From contig JAEUJY010000119.1 of NCBI GenBank assembly GCA_016794525.1, forward strand, positions 1-39,953: a stretch of DNA of 39,953 bases, in the 5' to 3' direction. This document shows positions 1-10,632 of this stretch, one piece after another; position 1 is the stretch's first letter, and each line of letters begins with the position of its first letter. This DNA is from Myxococcales bacterium. GTDB lineage: Bacteria; Myxococcota_A; Polyangia; Haliangiales; Haliangiaceae. Below the pieces are notes generated by a model. It saw only the letters and a list, made by a program, of their open reading frames with translations. It did not search any database and was not told where the DNA came from. Position numbers and translations under genes: made by a program.

Positions 1-1247
1 ACCGCCACGCCGGCGGCGAGCAGCCACGGCCAGCGCCGCGGCCCCCGCGGCACCGACGGCACCGACGCCACCGACGCCACGGCCGGCATCGACGCCGGCC
101 CCGCGGGCGGCGGGCTCGCCGGCGCGACCGCCGCGCTCGCGCCGGTGCCCACGCCGCGCACCGCCGCCGGGGCCGGCGCGGCGCCGCGGATGGTCTGGGC
201 CGGCGGGCGCCCACCGAGCACGCGCTCGACCAGCGCCGCCAGCCCGGCGTCGTCGGGCCGGTAGCCCAGGCCGCGCTCGACCAGCCGGGTCGCGAGGAAC
301 CGATCGCCCGCCGCGTGGGCCGCCTCCGCCGCCATCGCCAGCTCGACCGCGCGGCGCGCGGCGATGCCCGCCGCCACCTCGGCCGGCGCCGCGATCCACC
401 GCGCGCGCTCGGCCGGCAGCGACGCCGGCGTCGTCCAGTCGACCAGCCGCTCGAGCTCGGCGGCCAGCGCCGCGCCGGTCGCCGGCCGTCGCGCCGGGTC
501 CGCGTCGAGGCAGCGGGCGACCAGCGCCGTCAGCTCGTCGCTGGCCGCCGGCGCCAGCTCGGCCAGGCGCGGCGCGCGGCCGGCCAGGATCGCCGCGACC
601 TCCTCGCTGCCGCGCCGCCGCTGGAACGGCCGCCGCCCGGCGATCGCCTCGAACAGCACCACCGCCAGCGCCCAGACGTCGGAGGCGGGCGACGGCAGCC
701 GATCGTCGATCTGCTCGGGCGCCATGTACGGCACCGAGCCGGTCAGCGTGTCCTCGGCGGTGTGGCGGCTGTGCTCGGGGCCGAGCGCCAGGCCGAGGTC
801 GATCACGATCACCGCGCCGTCGCGATCGATCACAAGGTTGTCGGGCTTGAGATCGCGGTGCACCAGCCCGGCGGCGTGGATCGCGCCGACCGCGTGGGCC
901 GCGGCGATGATCAGCGCCAGCGCCACCTCGGGCACCAGCGGCCCGGCGGCCAGCGCGGTGCGCAGGGTCGGCCCCGCCACCACCGGCGTCACCAGGTACG
1001 GCGCGGCGCCGTCGACGCCGGCGTCGATCAAGCGCACCACGCCGGGGTGCTCGATGCGGCGCAGGCTGTCGACCTCGCGGTGGAACCGCGCCAGCGCGTC
1101 GGGGCCGAGATCGTCGCGCAGCCGCTTGAGCGCCCAGCGCTGCCCGGCGCCGTCGGCCACCTCGTAGACGGTCGACCATCCGCCGGCGCCGATGACGCGC
1201 TCGACGCGGTAGGGCCCGATGCGCGTGCCGGCCGGCGCGGTCGTCAC
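1..1247 (-). CDS. Hanks-type Ser/Thr protein kinase, C-terminus cut off by the window edge
   Basis: The frame reads from a GTG at 1247 to the window start with no stop, so only the N-terminal 415 or so residues are visible. Kinase motifs are clear: glycine loop GAGGWSTVYE (residues 20-29), VAIK-type lysine K41, HRDLKPDN with H130, an APEQI activation-segment end and a DVWAL subdomain IX motif. The metal-binding DFG is DLG here (VIDLGLAL). After the kinase domain comes an Ala-rich stretch with AAHAAGDRFLATRLVERGLGYRP, then an Ala/Pro/Ser-rich linker and what looks like the start of a membrane segment (PWLLAAGVA). This order, the DLG variant and the GLxYRPD motif recur in the kinase at 27223-28737, so the two are paralogs. 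It is probably a membrane-anchored cytosolic kinase; substrates are unknown. The GTG start is chosen because it lies just ahead of the RIGPYRVE lead-in typical of these kinases. Confidence 0.88.
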   Translation of the reverse strand, partial: MTTAPAGTRIGPYRVERVIGAGGWSTVYEVADGAGQRWALKRLRDDLGPDALARFHREVDSLRRIEHPGVVRLIDAGVDGAAPYLVTPVVAGPTLRTALAAGPLVPEVALALIIAAAHAVGAIHAAGLVHRDLKPDNLVIDRDGAVIVIDLGLALGPEHSRHTAEDTLTGSVPYMAPEQIDDRLPSPASDVWALAVVLFEAIAGRRPFQRRRGSEEVAAILAGRAPRLAELAPAASDELTALVARCLDADPARRPATGAALAAELERLVDWTTPASLPAERARWIAAPAEVAAGIAARRAVELAMAAEAAHAAGDRFLATRLVERGLGYRPDDAGLAALVERVLGGRPPAQTIRGAAPAPAAVRGVGTGASAAVAPASPPPAGPASMPAVASVASVPSVPRGPRRWPWLLAAGVA

Positions 1248-1383
1248 GCTCCCACGCTACCCGAAGTCCGGACCGGCGGCCGATTCTGGCGGACAATCCT
1301 GTCACCGCCCCCGCCCCCCATCGGCAACTGCGCGAAGCTACGATGGTCTCGGGTCCGGCACGAGACTTGGATTACCGCCCGCC

Positions 1384-2754
1384 ATGCACCGCCTCCGCCT
1401 CGCCAGCGCCCTGTGCGCGCTCGCCGCCTGCGACCAGGGCAGCAAGCCCGCCGCCGCGCCGCCGCCCCCGCCCGCCCTCGACGCCGCCCGCGCCCTCGCC
1501 CCCGCGCCCCCCGCCCCGGCCCCGCCCGCCGAGGCGATGCCCCCGGTCGCGTACCAGGGCGCGCCCGGCCCCGCCTACCTCGGCGTCGACGGCGCCGGCC
1601 TGTACCGCCTGGTCGACGGCACCGTCACCAAGCTGATCGGCCACAAGTACCCCATCAAGCAGATCGTCGTCGGCGCCGACGGCGCGGTGTTCGCGGTGGC
1701 GATCGGCGGCATGTGGAAGCTGGGCAAGGGCCCGCCCGAGCGCCTCGACAACAGCGGGCTGCGCTCGCTCGAGCGGATCGCGCTCGGCCCCGACGGCGTG
1801 CTGTGGGGCACCGATCGCCGCGGCGTCTTCCGCTGGGACGGCACCTGGACCGAGGAGCCGGCCAGCACGTTCGGCGGCGATCAGGAGCTCATCTACGACC
1901 TCGCGGTCGACCGCGACGGTCGGGTGTGGGTCATGCAGAGCGCCGCGCTGTGGCGGCTCGACGGCGATCACTGGAGCAAGCTCGACATCGGCTTCGCCGG
2001 CACCAGCCAGCCGTTCTTCTCGGCGCTGGCGATCCACCCCGACGGCACGGTCTACGTCGCCGGCACCCCCGGCACGTTCGCGTTCGCCAACGGGCGCTGG
2101 CGCAAGACCGGCCTGGCCGGCCGCTACGGCTCGCTCGACGAGCTCGCGGTCAGCCCCGCCGGCCACGTCGCCGGCTCCGGCGGGGTCGGCACGATCGCCG
2201 TGCAGGCGCCGGCCGGCGCGGTGCGCACGATCGAGCTCGACGACGGCCCGGCCCGCGCCCACCGCGGCGACGTGCTGGCGATCGACGGCGGCGGCCGCAC
2301 CTGGATCACCACCGACAACGGCCTGGTCATCCTCGATCGCGACGGCGCGCTGGCGCAGCAGTGGCTGCCCGGCACGGTCGCCGGCGTCACCGGCAAGCTC
2401 ACCGCCGCGGCCGTGGTCGGCGACGGCCCGGCGCTGCCCACGCTCACCGCCGCCGCCACCGGCACGATCGCCGGCAAGGTGCTGCGCGCCGGCAAGCCGG
2501 TGGGCGGCGCCGCGGTCGAGCTGTGCGACTCGCCGCTGACGATGTTCACCCGCACGCCGTGCGAGTCGTCGACCGCGTCGTTCCGCGCCACCACCGCCGC
2601 CGACGGCACCTTCGCGCTGCCCGGCGTGCCGGTCGGCACCTACGGCTTCGCGGTCAAGCCCGCCGCCCAGTGGATCATCCTGATCGGCGGCGACTGCTGC
2701 ACCGCGCTGACCGCCGGCGGCACGTACGACGTCGGCGCGATCACCCTCGATTGA
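1384..2754 (+). CDS. Predicted lipoprotein with beta-propeller-like body and C-terminal carboxypeptidase-regulatory-like domain
   Basis: Taken from the ATG at 1384 (456 residues), because this puts a lipoprotein signal peptide at the N-terminus: MHRLRLASALCALAAC with Cys16 as the likely lipidated residue. A longer in-frame reading from 1219 has no such signal. A Pro/Ala-rich linker (about residues 20-55) follows. The body has repeated short motifs of the kind GPDGVLWGTDRRGVF, DRDGRVWVMQSAALW and HPDGTVYVAGTPGTF, which resemble two-component-regulator-type or SMP-30-type propeller blades. The last 95 residues (GTIAGKVLRAGKPVGGAAVEL through TTAADGTFALPGVPVGTYGF) match a carboxypeptidase-regulatory-like (CarboxypepD_reg) beta-sandwich. 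It is probably a periplasmic or outer-membrane-anchored protein. The ligand is unknown, and no enzyme motif is visible. It is divergent from the kinase at 1-1247, so a shared control region around 1248-1383 is possible. Confidence 0.8.
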   Translation: MHRLRLASALCALAACDQGSKPAAAPPPPPALDAARALAPAPPAPAPPAEAMPPVAYQGAPGPAYLGVDGAGLYRLVDGTVTKLIGHKYPIKQIVVGADGAVFAVAIGGMWKLGKGPPERLDNSGLRSLERIALGPDGVLWGTDRRGVFRWDGTWTEEPASTFGGDQELIYDLAVDRDGRVWVMQSAALWRLDGDHWSKLDIGFAGTSQPFFSALAIHPDGTVYVAGTPGTFAFANGRWRKTGLAGRYGSLDELAVSPAGHVAGSGGVGTIAVQAPAGAVRTIELDDGPARAHRGDVLAIDGGGRTWITTDNGLVILDRDGALAQQWLPGTVAGVTGKLTAAAVVGDGPALPTLTAAATGTIAGKVLRAGKPVGGAAVELCDSPLTMFTRTPCESSTASFRATTAADGTFALPGVPVGTYGFAVKPAAQWIILIGGDCCTALTAGGTYDVGAITLD

Positions 2755-2757
2755 ACC

Positions 2758-2802
2758 GACCCCCTGGGAGGGGTTGTCGACAAGCCCTCCCCCGGCGGGG
2801 TC
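2758..2802 (+). terminator. Long inverted repeat just after the lipoprotein stop; terminator-like
   Basis: The stop codon ends at 2754. From 2758 the sequence folds as nested arms: GACCCC (2758-2763) with GGGGTC (2797-2802), GGGAGGG (2766-2772) with CCCTCCC (2785-2791), and a central TTGTC/GACAA (2774-2783). The position directly behind a stop suits transcription termination. No U-tract follows, so it is not a textbook intrinsic terminator. Confidence 0.5.
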
Positions 2803-2936
2803 GTGCCCCCGCCGGCCCCCGCCCGCTACGCGAAACCGGTGCGGGAATCGACACCGGCCTCGACGACCTCCACCGACCTGCGGCGTCCGCCGCCAGGCCA
2901 CGCCTTTGCTCGTCTCGCTTCGTGAAAGGAACGCCC

Positions 2937-3329
2937 ATGACCTCGACCGCGCTCACCACCACCGCCCCCGCCCCCATCGCCAAGAGCCACGGCGGCCTGA
3001 TCGCCGGCAAGCTCAACGTCCGCTTCGGCAAGGTCGAGCTGACCGCCAGCGAGCTGCGGGTGCTGACGATCAGCCGCGCCTACCAGATGTTCGGCCTGAT
3101 CGGCATGCTGCTCGGCCGCCGCGCCAAGGGCACGCTGGCGCTGACGATCGATCTGGGCCGGGTGCGCACCGTCGCCCGCGGCAAGTACGGCCTCAACAAG
3201 AAGATCCTCGATCTCACCGTCGAGGACGGCCAGACCCACCGGGTGATGGTCGAGGACTTCGATCGCTTCGGCGCCGCGCTGCGCGACCAGCTCGCGGCCC
3301 GCGGCACCGCCGCCTGGAACGTCGCCTGA
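2937..3329 (+). CDS. Small PH/GRAM-like domain protein of unknown function
   Basis: This 130-residue protein starts at an ATG preceded by AAAGGA (2925-2930, spacing 6), the best ribosome site in this stretch. It lies in a much longer open frame that begins at 315, but the upstream part is antisense to a kinase and a reading-frame shadow. The N-terminus is Thr/Ala/Pro-rich, with no signal peptide. Residues about 20-120 read KLNVRFGKVELTASELRVL, then LTIDLGRVRTVARGKYGLNKKILDLTVEDGQTHRVMV, then a helix FGAALRDQLAA. This pattern of short strands with a closing helix resembles bacterial PH or GRAM-type domains, which often bind lipids or proteins. That assignment is by eye only. It may be cytosolic. 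The ribosome site is nearly identical to that of the isocitrate dehydrogenase gene (AAAGGAACGC in both). Confidence 0.7.
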   Translation: MTSTALTTTAPAPIAKSHGGLIAGKLNVRFGKVELTASELRVLTISRAYQMFGLIGMLLGRRAKGTLALTIDLGRVRTVARGKYGLNKKILDLTVEDGQTHRVMVEDFDRFGAALRDQLAARGTAAWNVA

Positions 3330-3379
3330 GCCCTCGCAGGTCGCGTCGAACCGCCGGAGGCGGTCTCGAAGTCAACCTG

Positions 3380-3492
3380 CCCGTGCCCGTGCCCGTGCCC
3401 GATCCGGCCTCGCCTTCGTGTTCTTCCTCGAAGAAGAGCCGCAGCCCGCCGGGCACGGGCACGGGCACGGGCACGGGCACGGGCACGGGCAC
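3380..3492. repeat. Inverted hexanucleotide arrays (CCCGTG)3 and (GGGCAC)7 forming a long hairpin between convergent genes
   Basis: Three CCCGTG units (3380-3397), followed by CCCGAT, face seven GGGCAC units (3451-3492) in inverse complement orientation. Between them sits a small hairpin, TTCTTC (3421-3426) with GAAGAA (3430-3435) around a 3-base loop. The element fills most of the 175 bases between two convergent stops (3329 and 3505). A bidirectional terminator or mRNA 3'-end stabiliser is a reasonable inference. The unequal arm lengths imply copy number slips. The same hexamers occur at 15449-15534 and 27160-27177. Confidence 0.8.
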
Positions 3493-3504
3493 GGGGAGCC
3501 ACGC

Positions 3505-5517
3505 TCAGCGCACGACGTACGGCCGCGCCTGGACGATGTACAGCTGGTCGCCGACGAACAGCCACTCGATGTCGAGCGGGCTGTCGGGCGAGAACAAGCC
3601 CCAGATGTCGCGCGCGGCGCGGCCCAGCACCTCGGCCCGGGCCTGGGTGATCACCGGCTGGCCCTTCTTGGGGTTGGGCACCTCGCGCACGCCGCCCTGG
3701 CCGTCGAACACCAGCATCGTGTCCTCGTCGGAGCGCGACAGGATGCGCAGGCCGCGGTTGTGGACGTCGTAGAGCAGGCTCTCGGGCACCTTCTTGCCCT
3801 CGACGACGCGCAGCCCGAGCCCGCTCTTGGCGTTGATCGTGTAGGTGGTCTTCTGCGCCGGATCGGTCGGGTGCGCGGTGACCAGCACGCCGGCCGCGGT
3901 GGCGTTGACGCCGACCTGCACCAGCACCGCGCCGTAGACCTTGGTGTGGTCGATGCCGAACAGCTGCCGCTCCTCGTAGCCGCGCAGCGTCCACACGCTG
4001 GCCCACACGTCCTTGACCGCCTGCGCCACCGCGTCGATGCCCTTGGCGTTGGGGATCGTGTCGTAGAGCCCGGCGCCCGAGAACCCGGGCAGGTCCTCGG
4101 CGTTGGTCGAGCTGCGCACGAACACGCCGACCTTGGCGTCGCCGCCGGTCAGCTCGCCGAGGCGCTTGGCCAGGAGCGCGACGAACGCCGGATCGAGCGG
4201 CGCCGCGCTGATCGCCGCGCGCAGCTCGGCCAGCGCCTGCTTGCGGTAGCCGGCGTCCTTGCGGAAGCGCGCGTCGGCGAGCAGCGCCGCGATCTTCGCG
4301 TGCAGCCCGGCGGCCTCGAGGTGCGCGTCGTAGTACGCGATCGGCACGCCGAAGCCCGGCGGCACCTGGAAACCGGCCAGCTTGCCGTGGACGATCTCGC
4401 CGAGGTTCGACGCCTTGGTGCCGTAGGCGCTGGCGTCGACGGCGCGCAGCGCGTCGAGGCCGCGCAGGTCCTTGGCGCTCAGGTCGGCCGGCGGGATCTT
4501 GACCGTGCGCGCGGTCTGCACCCGGGCCTGCCACGCGGCGATCTCGTCGGGCGTGGCCTCGCGCAGCGTGTGGCCGCCGCCGGTGGCCTCGAACACGACG
4601 GTCTTGCCGACCAAGCCGGCGTAGGTGGTGGCGGCGCCGCGCAGCCCCACGTTGGGGATGCCCCAGGCCCGCGCGCGCAGGCTGACGTGGGCCAGCGGTG
4701 TCGAGAACGTCTCGGAGATGATGCCCGCGACCGGCGTGATGTCGGGCAGGCTCTCCGGGAGGATCACGATCTCGTCGGGCGCGAAGGTGAGGTCCTCGTA
4801 GGCCACGCCGGCCGGCACCAGCCGCAGCGGGCCGATGGCCTTGCCGGTGTTGAACGCCTGGTAGCTGGCCGCCTTGTACAGCTTGTCGTTGGTGATCACC
4901 GGGACGTCGGTGAGCTGGGTGGCGATCTGCTCCTGGTAGTCGGAGTCGGGGCGGTACTTGACCTGATCGCCCAGGTAGAACGTCGCCTTCATCTTCTGGT
5001 AGGCGCGCCGCACGTGCGCCGCCGAGGCCTTGTCGCCCTCCCAGAACGCCAGCGTCCACACGTCGGCGGCGAGGTGGTGGACCAGGTAGCACATCATGTA
5101 GTCGGGCTTCTGGTAGCCGTAGTTGCGGTCGACCTGCCGGTTGAGCTGCTTGGTCTTGGGCGTCTTGAGCAGCTCGCCGAAGATGAAGTCCTTGTGCACC
5201 TTGTAGACGTCGACGTCGAAGTAGTAGATGGCGTCGGTCTTGGTATCGAGGATGAACTTGGTGAAGCGCTCACCGCCGATCTCGACCGAGTACGCCATCA
5301 GCGTCGCCTCGTCCGGGATGTGATCGGTCCACAGCCGGCGCGGCGCCGGCGCCACCGCGGGCGCGCCGGCGTCGATCGGCGGCGGGGCCGCGTCGACCAC
5401 CGCGACCTGCGCCGCGTCGAGCGCGGGCGGCGGCGGCGGCGGCGGGGACGATGACTTGCTGGCGCAGGCCAGCCCGCACGACACGAGCACCAGGGTGGAC
5501 CAGACGAACCGCGCCAT
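3505..5517 (-). CDS. Lipoprotein with alpha-glucan-water-dikinase-like domain order (phosphohistidine domain, then PEP/pyruvate-binding domain)
   Basis: The product has 670 residues, starting at ATG 5517. The N-terminus MARFVWSTLVLVSCGLAC is a lipoprotein-type signal (Cys14 fits the lipobox LVSC, Cys18 is an alternative), followed by a Pro-rich linker. Residues about 60-220 are unassigned. A swivelling phosphohistidine domain follows, with PLAHVSLRARAWGIPN and His277 as the expected phosphate carrier. The last 300 residues form a PPDK/PEP-synthase-type nucleotide-binding domain: TKASNLGEI, VPPGFGVP, VFVRSSTNAEDLPGFSGAGL followed by YDTIPN, then VWASVWTLRGYEER and IEWLFVGDQLYIVQARPY. In PPDK and PEP synthase the ATP domain comes first. 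Here the His domain comes first, as in plant glucan water dikinases, and the motifs (SHVSVRAR-like, GLYDTIPN, VWASVW) are also closest to those from memory. The family moves the beta-phosphate of ATP to a glucan. An exported version would lack obvious ATP, which is odd. The substrate is not established. Confidence 0.82.
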   Translation of the reverse strand: MARFVWSTLVLVSCGLACASKSSSPPPPPPPALDAAQVAVVDAAPPPIDAGAPAVAPAPRRLWTDHIPDEATLMAYSVEIGGERFTKFILDTKTDAIYYFDVDVYKVHKDFIFGELLKTPKTKQLNRQVDRNYGYQKPDYMMCYLVHHLAADVWTLAFWEGDKASAAHVRRAYQKMKATFYLGDQVKYRPDSDYQEQIATQLTDVPVITNDKLYKAASYQAFNTGKAIGPLRLVPAGVAYEDLTFAPDEIVILPESLPDITPVAGIISETFSTPLAHVSLRARAWGIPNVGLRGAATTYAGLVGKTVVFEATGGGHTLREATPDEIAAWQARVQTARTVKIPPADLSAKDLRGLDALRAVDASAYGTKASNLGEIVHGKLAGFQVPPGFGVPIAYYDAHLEAAGLHAKIAALLADARFRKDAGYRKQALAELRAAISAAPLDPAFVALLAKRLGELTGGDAKVGVFVRSSTNAEDLPGFSGAGLYDTIPNAKGIDAVAQAVKDVWASVWTLRGYEERQLFGIDHTKVYGAVLVQVGVNATAAGVLVTAHPTDPAQKTTYTINAKSGLGLRVVEGKKVPESLLYDVHNRGLRILSRSDEDTMLVFDGQGGVREVPNPKKGQPVITQARAEVLGRAARDIWGLFSPDSPLDIEWLFVGDQLYIVQARPYVVR

Positions 5518-5562
5518 CGGGTGAGGCTACACCGGGGGCGCGGCCGCCCGCCCCTCGGACCG

Positions 5563-5572
5563 CGGGATCCCG
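5563..5572. promoter_or_regulatory. 10-bp perfect palindrome in a divergent intergenic region
   Basis: CGGGATCCCG lies midway in the 112-base gap between the divergent starts at 5517 and 5630. It could be an operator half-way between two promoters. The region is so GC-rich that chance is a serious alternative. Confidence 0.2.
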
Positions 5573-5629
5573 GCGGTGCACGGCGGCGCGATCCGGCCGA
5601 ACCACCGAGAGCCCATCCCGGAGGATCTC

Positions 5630-8797
<3,168 letters not shown>

Positions 8798-8799
8798 TC

Positions 8800-10242
8800 A
8801 TGCGCCCCGCCCTCCTCCTCGGCGGCGTCGCGGTCGCGCTCGCGGCCTCGGCGACCGCCGCCGCGGCGCAGGCCACGGTCATCTACGCCCCCGACTTCGA
8901 TCCCGACCGGTTCCTGCTGACCTCGGACCCGCACGCGATCGGCCTGACCGAGAGCGCGCGCCCGCTGGCGGCCGGCACCTACGCCGCGGGCCTCGCGCTG
9001 CGCGCCGGCGGCGCCCCGCTGCGGGTCTGCGTCGAGGACCAGGGCACCGGCGCGTGCACGACCCAGGGCGACCTGGTGTCGAGCCGGGTCGGCGCCGATC
9101 TGGTCGCGGCGATCGGCTTCGGCCGGGTCGGCCTGCACCTGCAGCTGCCGATCGTGCTGCACCAGGGCAGCGACTTCGACGCCGCCGCCAACGGCAGCGA
9201 CCTCGCGGCCGCGGCGATCGGCGACGTCCGCGTCGGCGGCAAGGCCCGGGTGTGGCAGGCCGGCGCGCTCGCCGTCGGCTGGGACCTGACCGCGTCGATC
9301 CCGACCGGCGGCGGCGACAACTTCGTCGGCGACGCCGGGACGGTGATCGAGAACCGCGCGCTGGCCGACTGGCGCCGCGGCCGCGTCGCGATCGGCGCCG
9401 GCCTCGGCTACGCGTGGCGCTCGAGCGCCGCCCGGCTCGGCGATCTGTACGTCGCCGACGAGGCGCTGTGGTCGCTGGCCGCCGCGTACCAGGTGACGCC
9501 GCAGGCGACCGCGGGCCTCGCCGTGTTCGGGCGGGTCGGCGTCGCCGCCGATCCGGCGCCGGTCATGGCCCCCGGCGCGCTCGGCTGGGAGGAGCGGCCG
9601 GCCGAGGTGCTGGCCTCGGGCACCTACCGGCTGTCGGCGCGGTTGGCCGTCGAGGCCGGCGCCGGCACCGCGCTCGATCGCGGCTACGGCGCCGCGCCGT
9701 ACCGGGTCATGGCCGGCGTGCGCTGGAGCGGCCAGCCCGCCGCGCGCCCGCCGCGGATCGCCGCGGTGGTCGTGGCGGCGCCGCCGGTGGCGCCGCCGGT
9801 CGAGGTCGCGCCGGTCGAGCCGCCCGCGCCCGAGCCGCCGCCTGCGCCCGAGCCGCCGCCTGCGCCCGAGCCGCCGCCCGTGGTGGCGACGATCGTCGAC
9901 GACCACATCGCGATCCCCGACCGCATCCACTTCGCGAGCGGGACCGCCGACCTCACCGCCGACAGCACGCCGGTGCTCGACGCGGTGGTCGCGGTGCTGG
10001 CGGCGCACCCGGCGCTGCGGATCCAGATCGCCGGCCACACCGACGCCCGCGCGTCGGCCGGGTGGAACCAGCGGCTCAGCCAGCGCCGCGCCGACGCCGT
10101 CCGCGCGTACCTGGTGGACCACGGCATCGACGGCGCGCGCCTCACCACGGTCGGCTTCGGCGAGGCGCAGCCGCTGTCGCCGGGCCGCGGCGCCGAGGCC
10201 GACGCGGCCAACCGGCGCGTCGAGTTCGTGATCGTGCCCTGA
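8800..10242 (+). CDS. OmpA-family outer-membrane protein (porin-like barrel plus peptidoglycan-binding domain)
   Basis: The product has 480 residues from ATG 8800. A GTG at 8794 is in frame (GTG ATC ATG) and overlaps the previous stop by 4 bases, so it is an equal candidate. The signal peptide is MRPALLLGGVAVALAASATAAAAQA. Residues about 30-320 show alternating short strands typical of a beta-barrel. A Pro hinge with three copies of an 18-base unit encoding APEPPP leads into residues about 367-480. These carry the OmpA/MotB fold: RIHFASGTADLTADSTPVLD, IQIAGHTDARASAGWNQRLS, RADAVRAYLVDHGI, TVGFGEAQP and NRRVEFVI. The C-terminal domain normally grips peptidoglycan. It is coupled to the TSP3-repeat protein upstream. 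In many bacteria TSP3 repeats and OmpA domains are fused in one protein, so a physical pairing here is plausible. Confidence 0.9.
   Translation: MRPALLLGGVAVALAASATAAAAQATVIYAPDFDPDRFLLTSDPHAIGLTESARPLAAGTYAAGLALRAGGAPLRVCVEDQGTGACTTQGDLVSSRVGADLVAAIGFGRVGLHLQLPIVLHQGSDFDAAANGSDLAAAAIGDVRVGGKARVWQAGALAVGWDLTASIPTGGGDNFVGDAGTVIENRALADWRRGRVAIGAGLGYAWRSSAARLGDLYVADEALWSLAAAYQVTPQATAGLAVFGRVGVAADPAPVMAPGALGWEERPAEVLASGTYRLSARLAVEAGAGTALDRGYGAAPYRVMAGVRWSGQPAARPPRIAAVVVAAPPVAPPVEVAPVEPPAPEPPPAPEPPPAPEPPPVVATIVDDHIAIPDRIHFASGTADLTADSTPVLDAVVAVLAAHPALRIQIAGHTDARASAGWNQRLSQRRADAVRAYLVDHGIDGARLTTVGFGEAQPLSPGRGAEADAANRRVEFVIVP
9826..9879 (+). repeat. 18-bp tandem repeat x3 encoding the APEPPP hinge
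   Basis: Units at 9826-9843, 9844-9861 and 9862-9879 read GCGCCCGAGCCGCCGCCT, the last with one change. They encode the Pro-rich linker between the barrel and the peptidoglycan-binding domain. Hinge length could change by slippage. Confidence 0.85.
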
Positions 10243-10632
10243 TCACGGGTGGCCGTCGGCCCACGCGACGTGGGCCGCGAGCTCGGCCGGCGGCTCGCGC
10301 CAGCGCTCGCGGCGGCGGGCCCGCAGGGCCTCGACGATCGCCAGCAGCTGCGGGTCCTGCTTGCTGCGGGTGTCGTGGCGCTTGCCCTTGCCGCGGTTGC
10401 ACGCGCCGCACGCCAGCGCGATGTTGGCGAGCGCGTTGTCGCCGCCGTGGCGCTGCGGCCACAGGTGCTCGATCGTCGCCGCCGAGATCGGGGTGCCGTC
10501 GCTGGCGATCGTCAGCGGGCTCTTGCAGTGGATGCACGCGCCGACCCACACCGCGGCGGTGCCGTGGCGGCTGGGCTCGAAGGTGCGATCGGTCGCGACG
10601 ATCGCGAGCACCCGCCGCTGCTTGCCGGTCAC
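10243..10632 (-). CDS. HNH endonuclease domain protein
   Basis: The product has 129 residues from GTG 10632, whose first bases overlap the stop of the upstream gene (GTGA). Residues 33-36 (CIHC) and 75-78 (CGAC) form the two Cys pairs of a zinc ribbon. Between them lies TIEHLWPQRHGGDNALANIAL, with His56 as the metal and general-base region, followed by CNRGKGKR. This is a standard small HNH (McrA-like) core, without any added DNA-recognition domain. The family cuts or nicks DNA using one divalent metal. No signal peptide is seen, so it is presumably cytosolic, although the two genes before it encode exported proteins. The physiological role is unknown. Its stop touches the OmpA gene's stop with no gap (TGATCA at 10240-10245). 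Confidence 0.85.
   Translation of the reverse strand: MTGKQRRVLAIVATDRTFEPSRHGTAAVWVGACIHCKSPLTIASDGTPISAATIEHLWPQRHGGDNALANIALACGACNRGKGKRHDTRSKQDPQLLAIVEALRARRRERWREPPAELAAHVAWADGHP

Noticed and set aside
315-2936. Upstream two-thirds of the 1004-residue plus-strand open frame, rich in Arg and Gly
   Set aside because: It is antisense to the kinase at 1-1247 and out of frame with the lipoprotein at 1384; composition is typical of GC-rich shadow frames. Only its end (2937-3329) is a gene.
3214-3492. Short minus-strand frame beginning with repeated PV residues
   Set aside because: The start is created by translation of the hexamer array and the rest is antisense to the PH-like gene.
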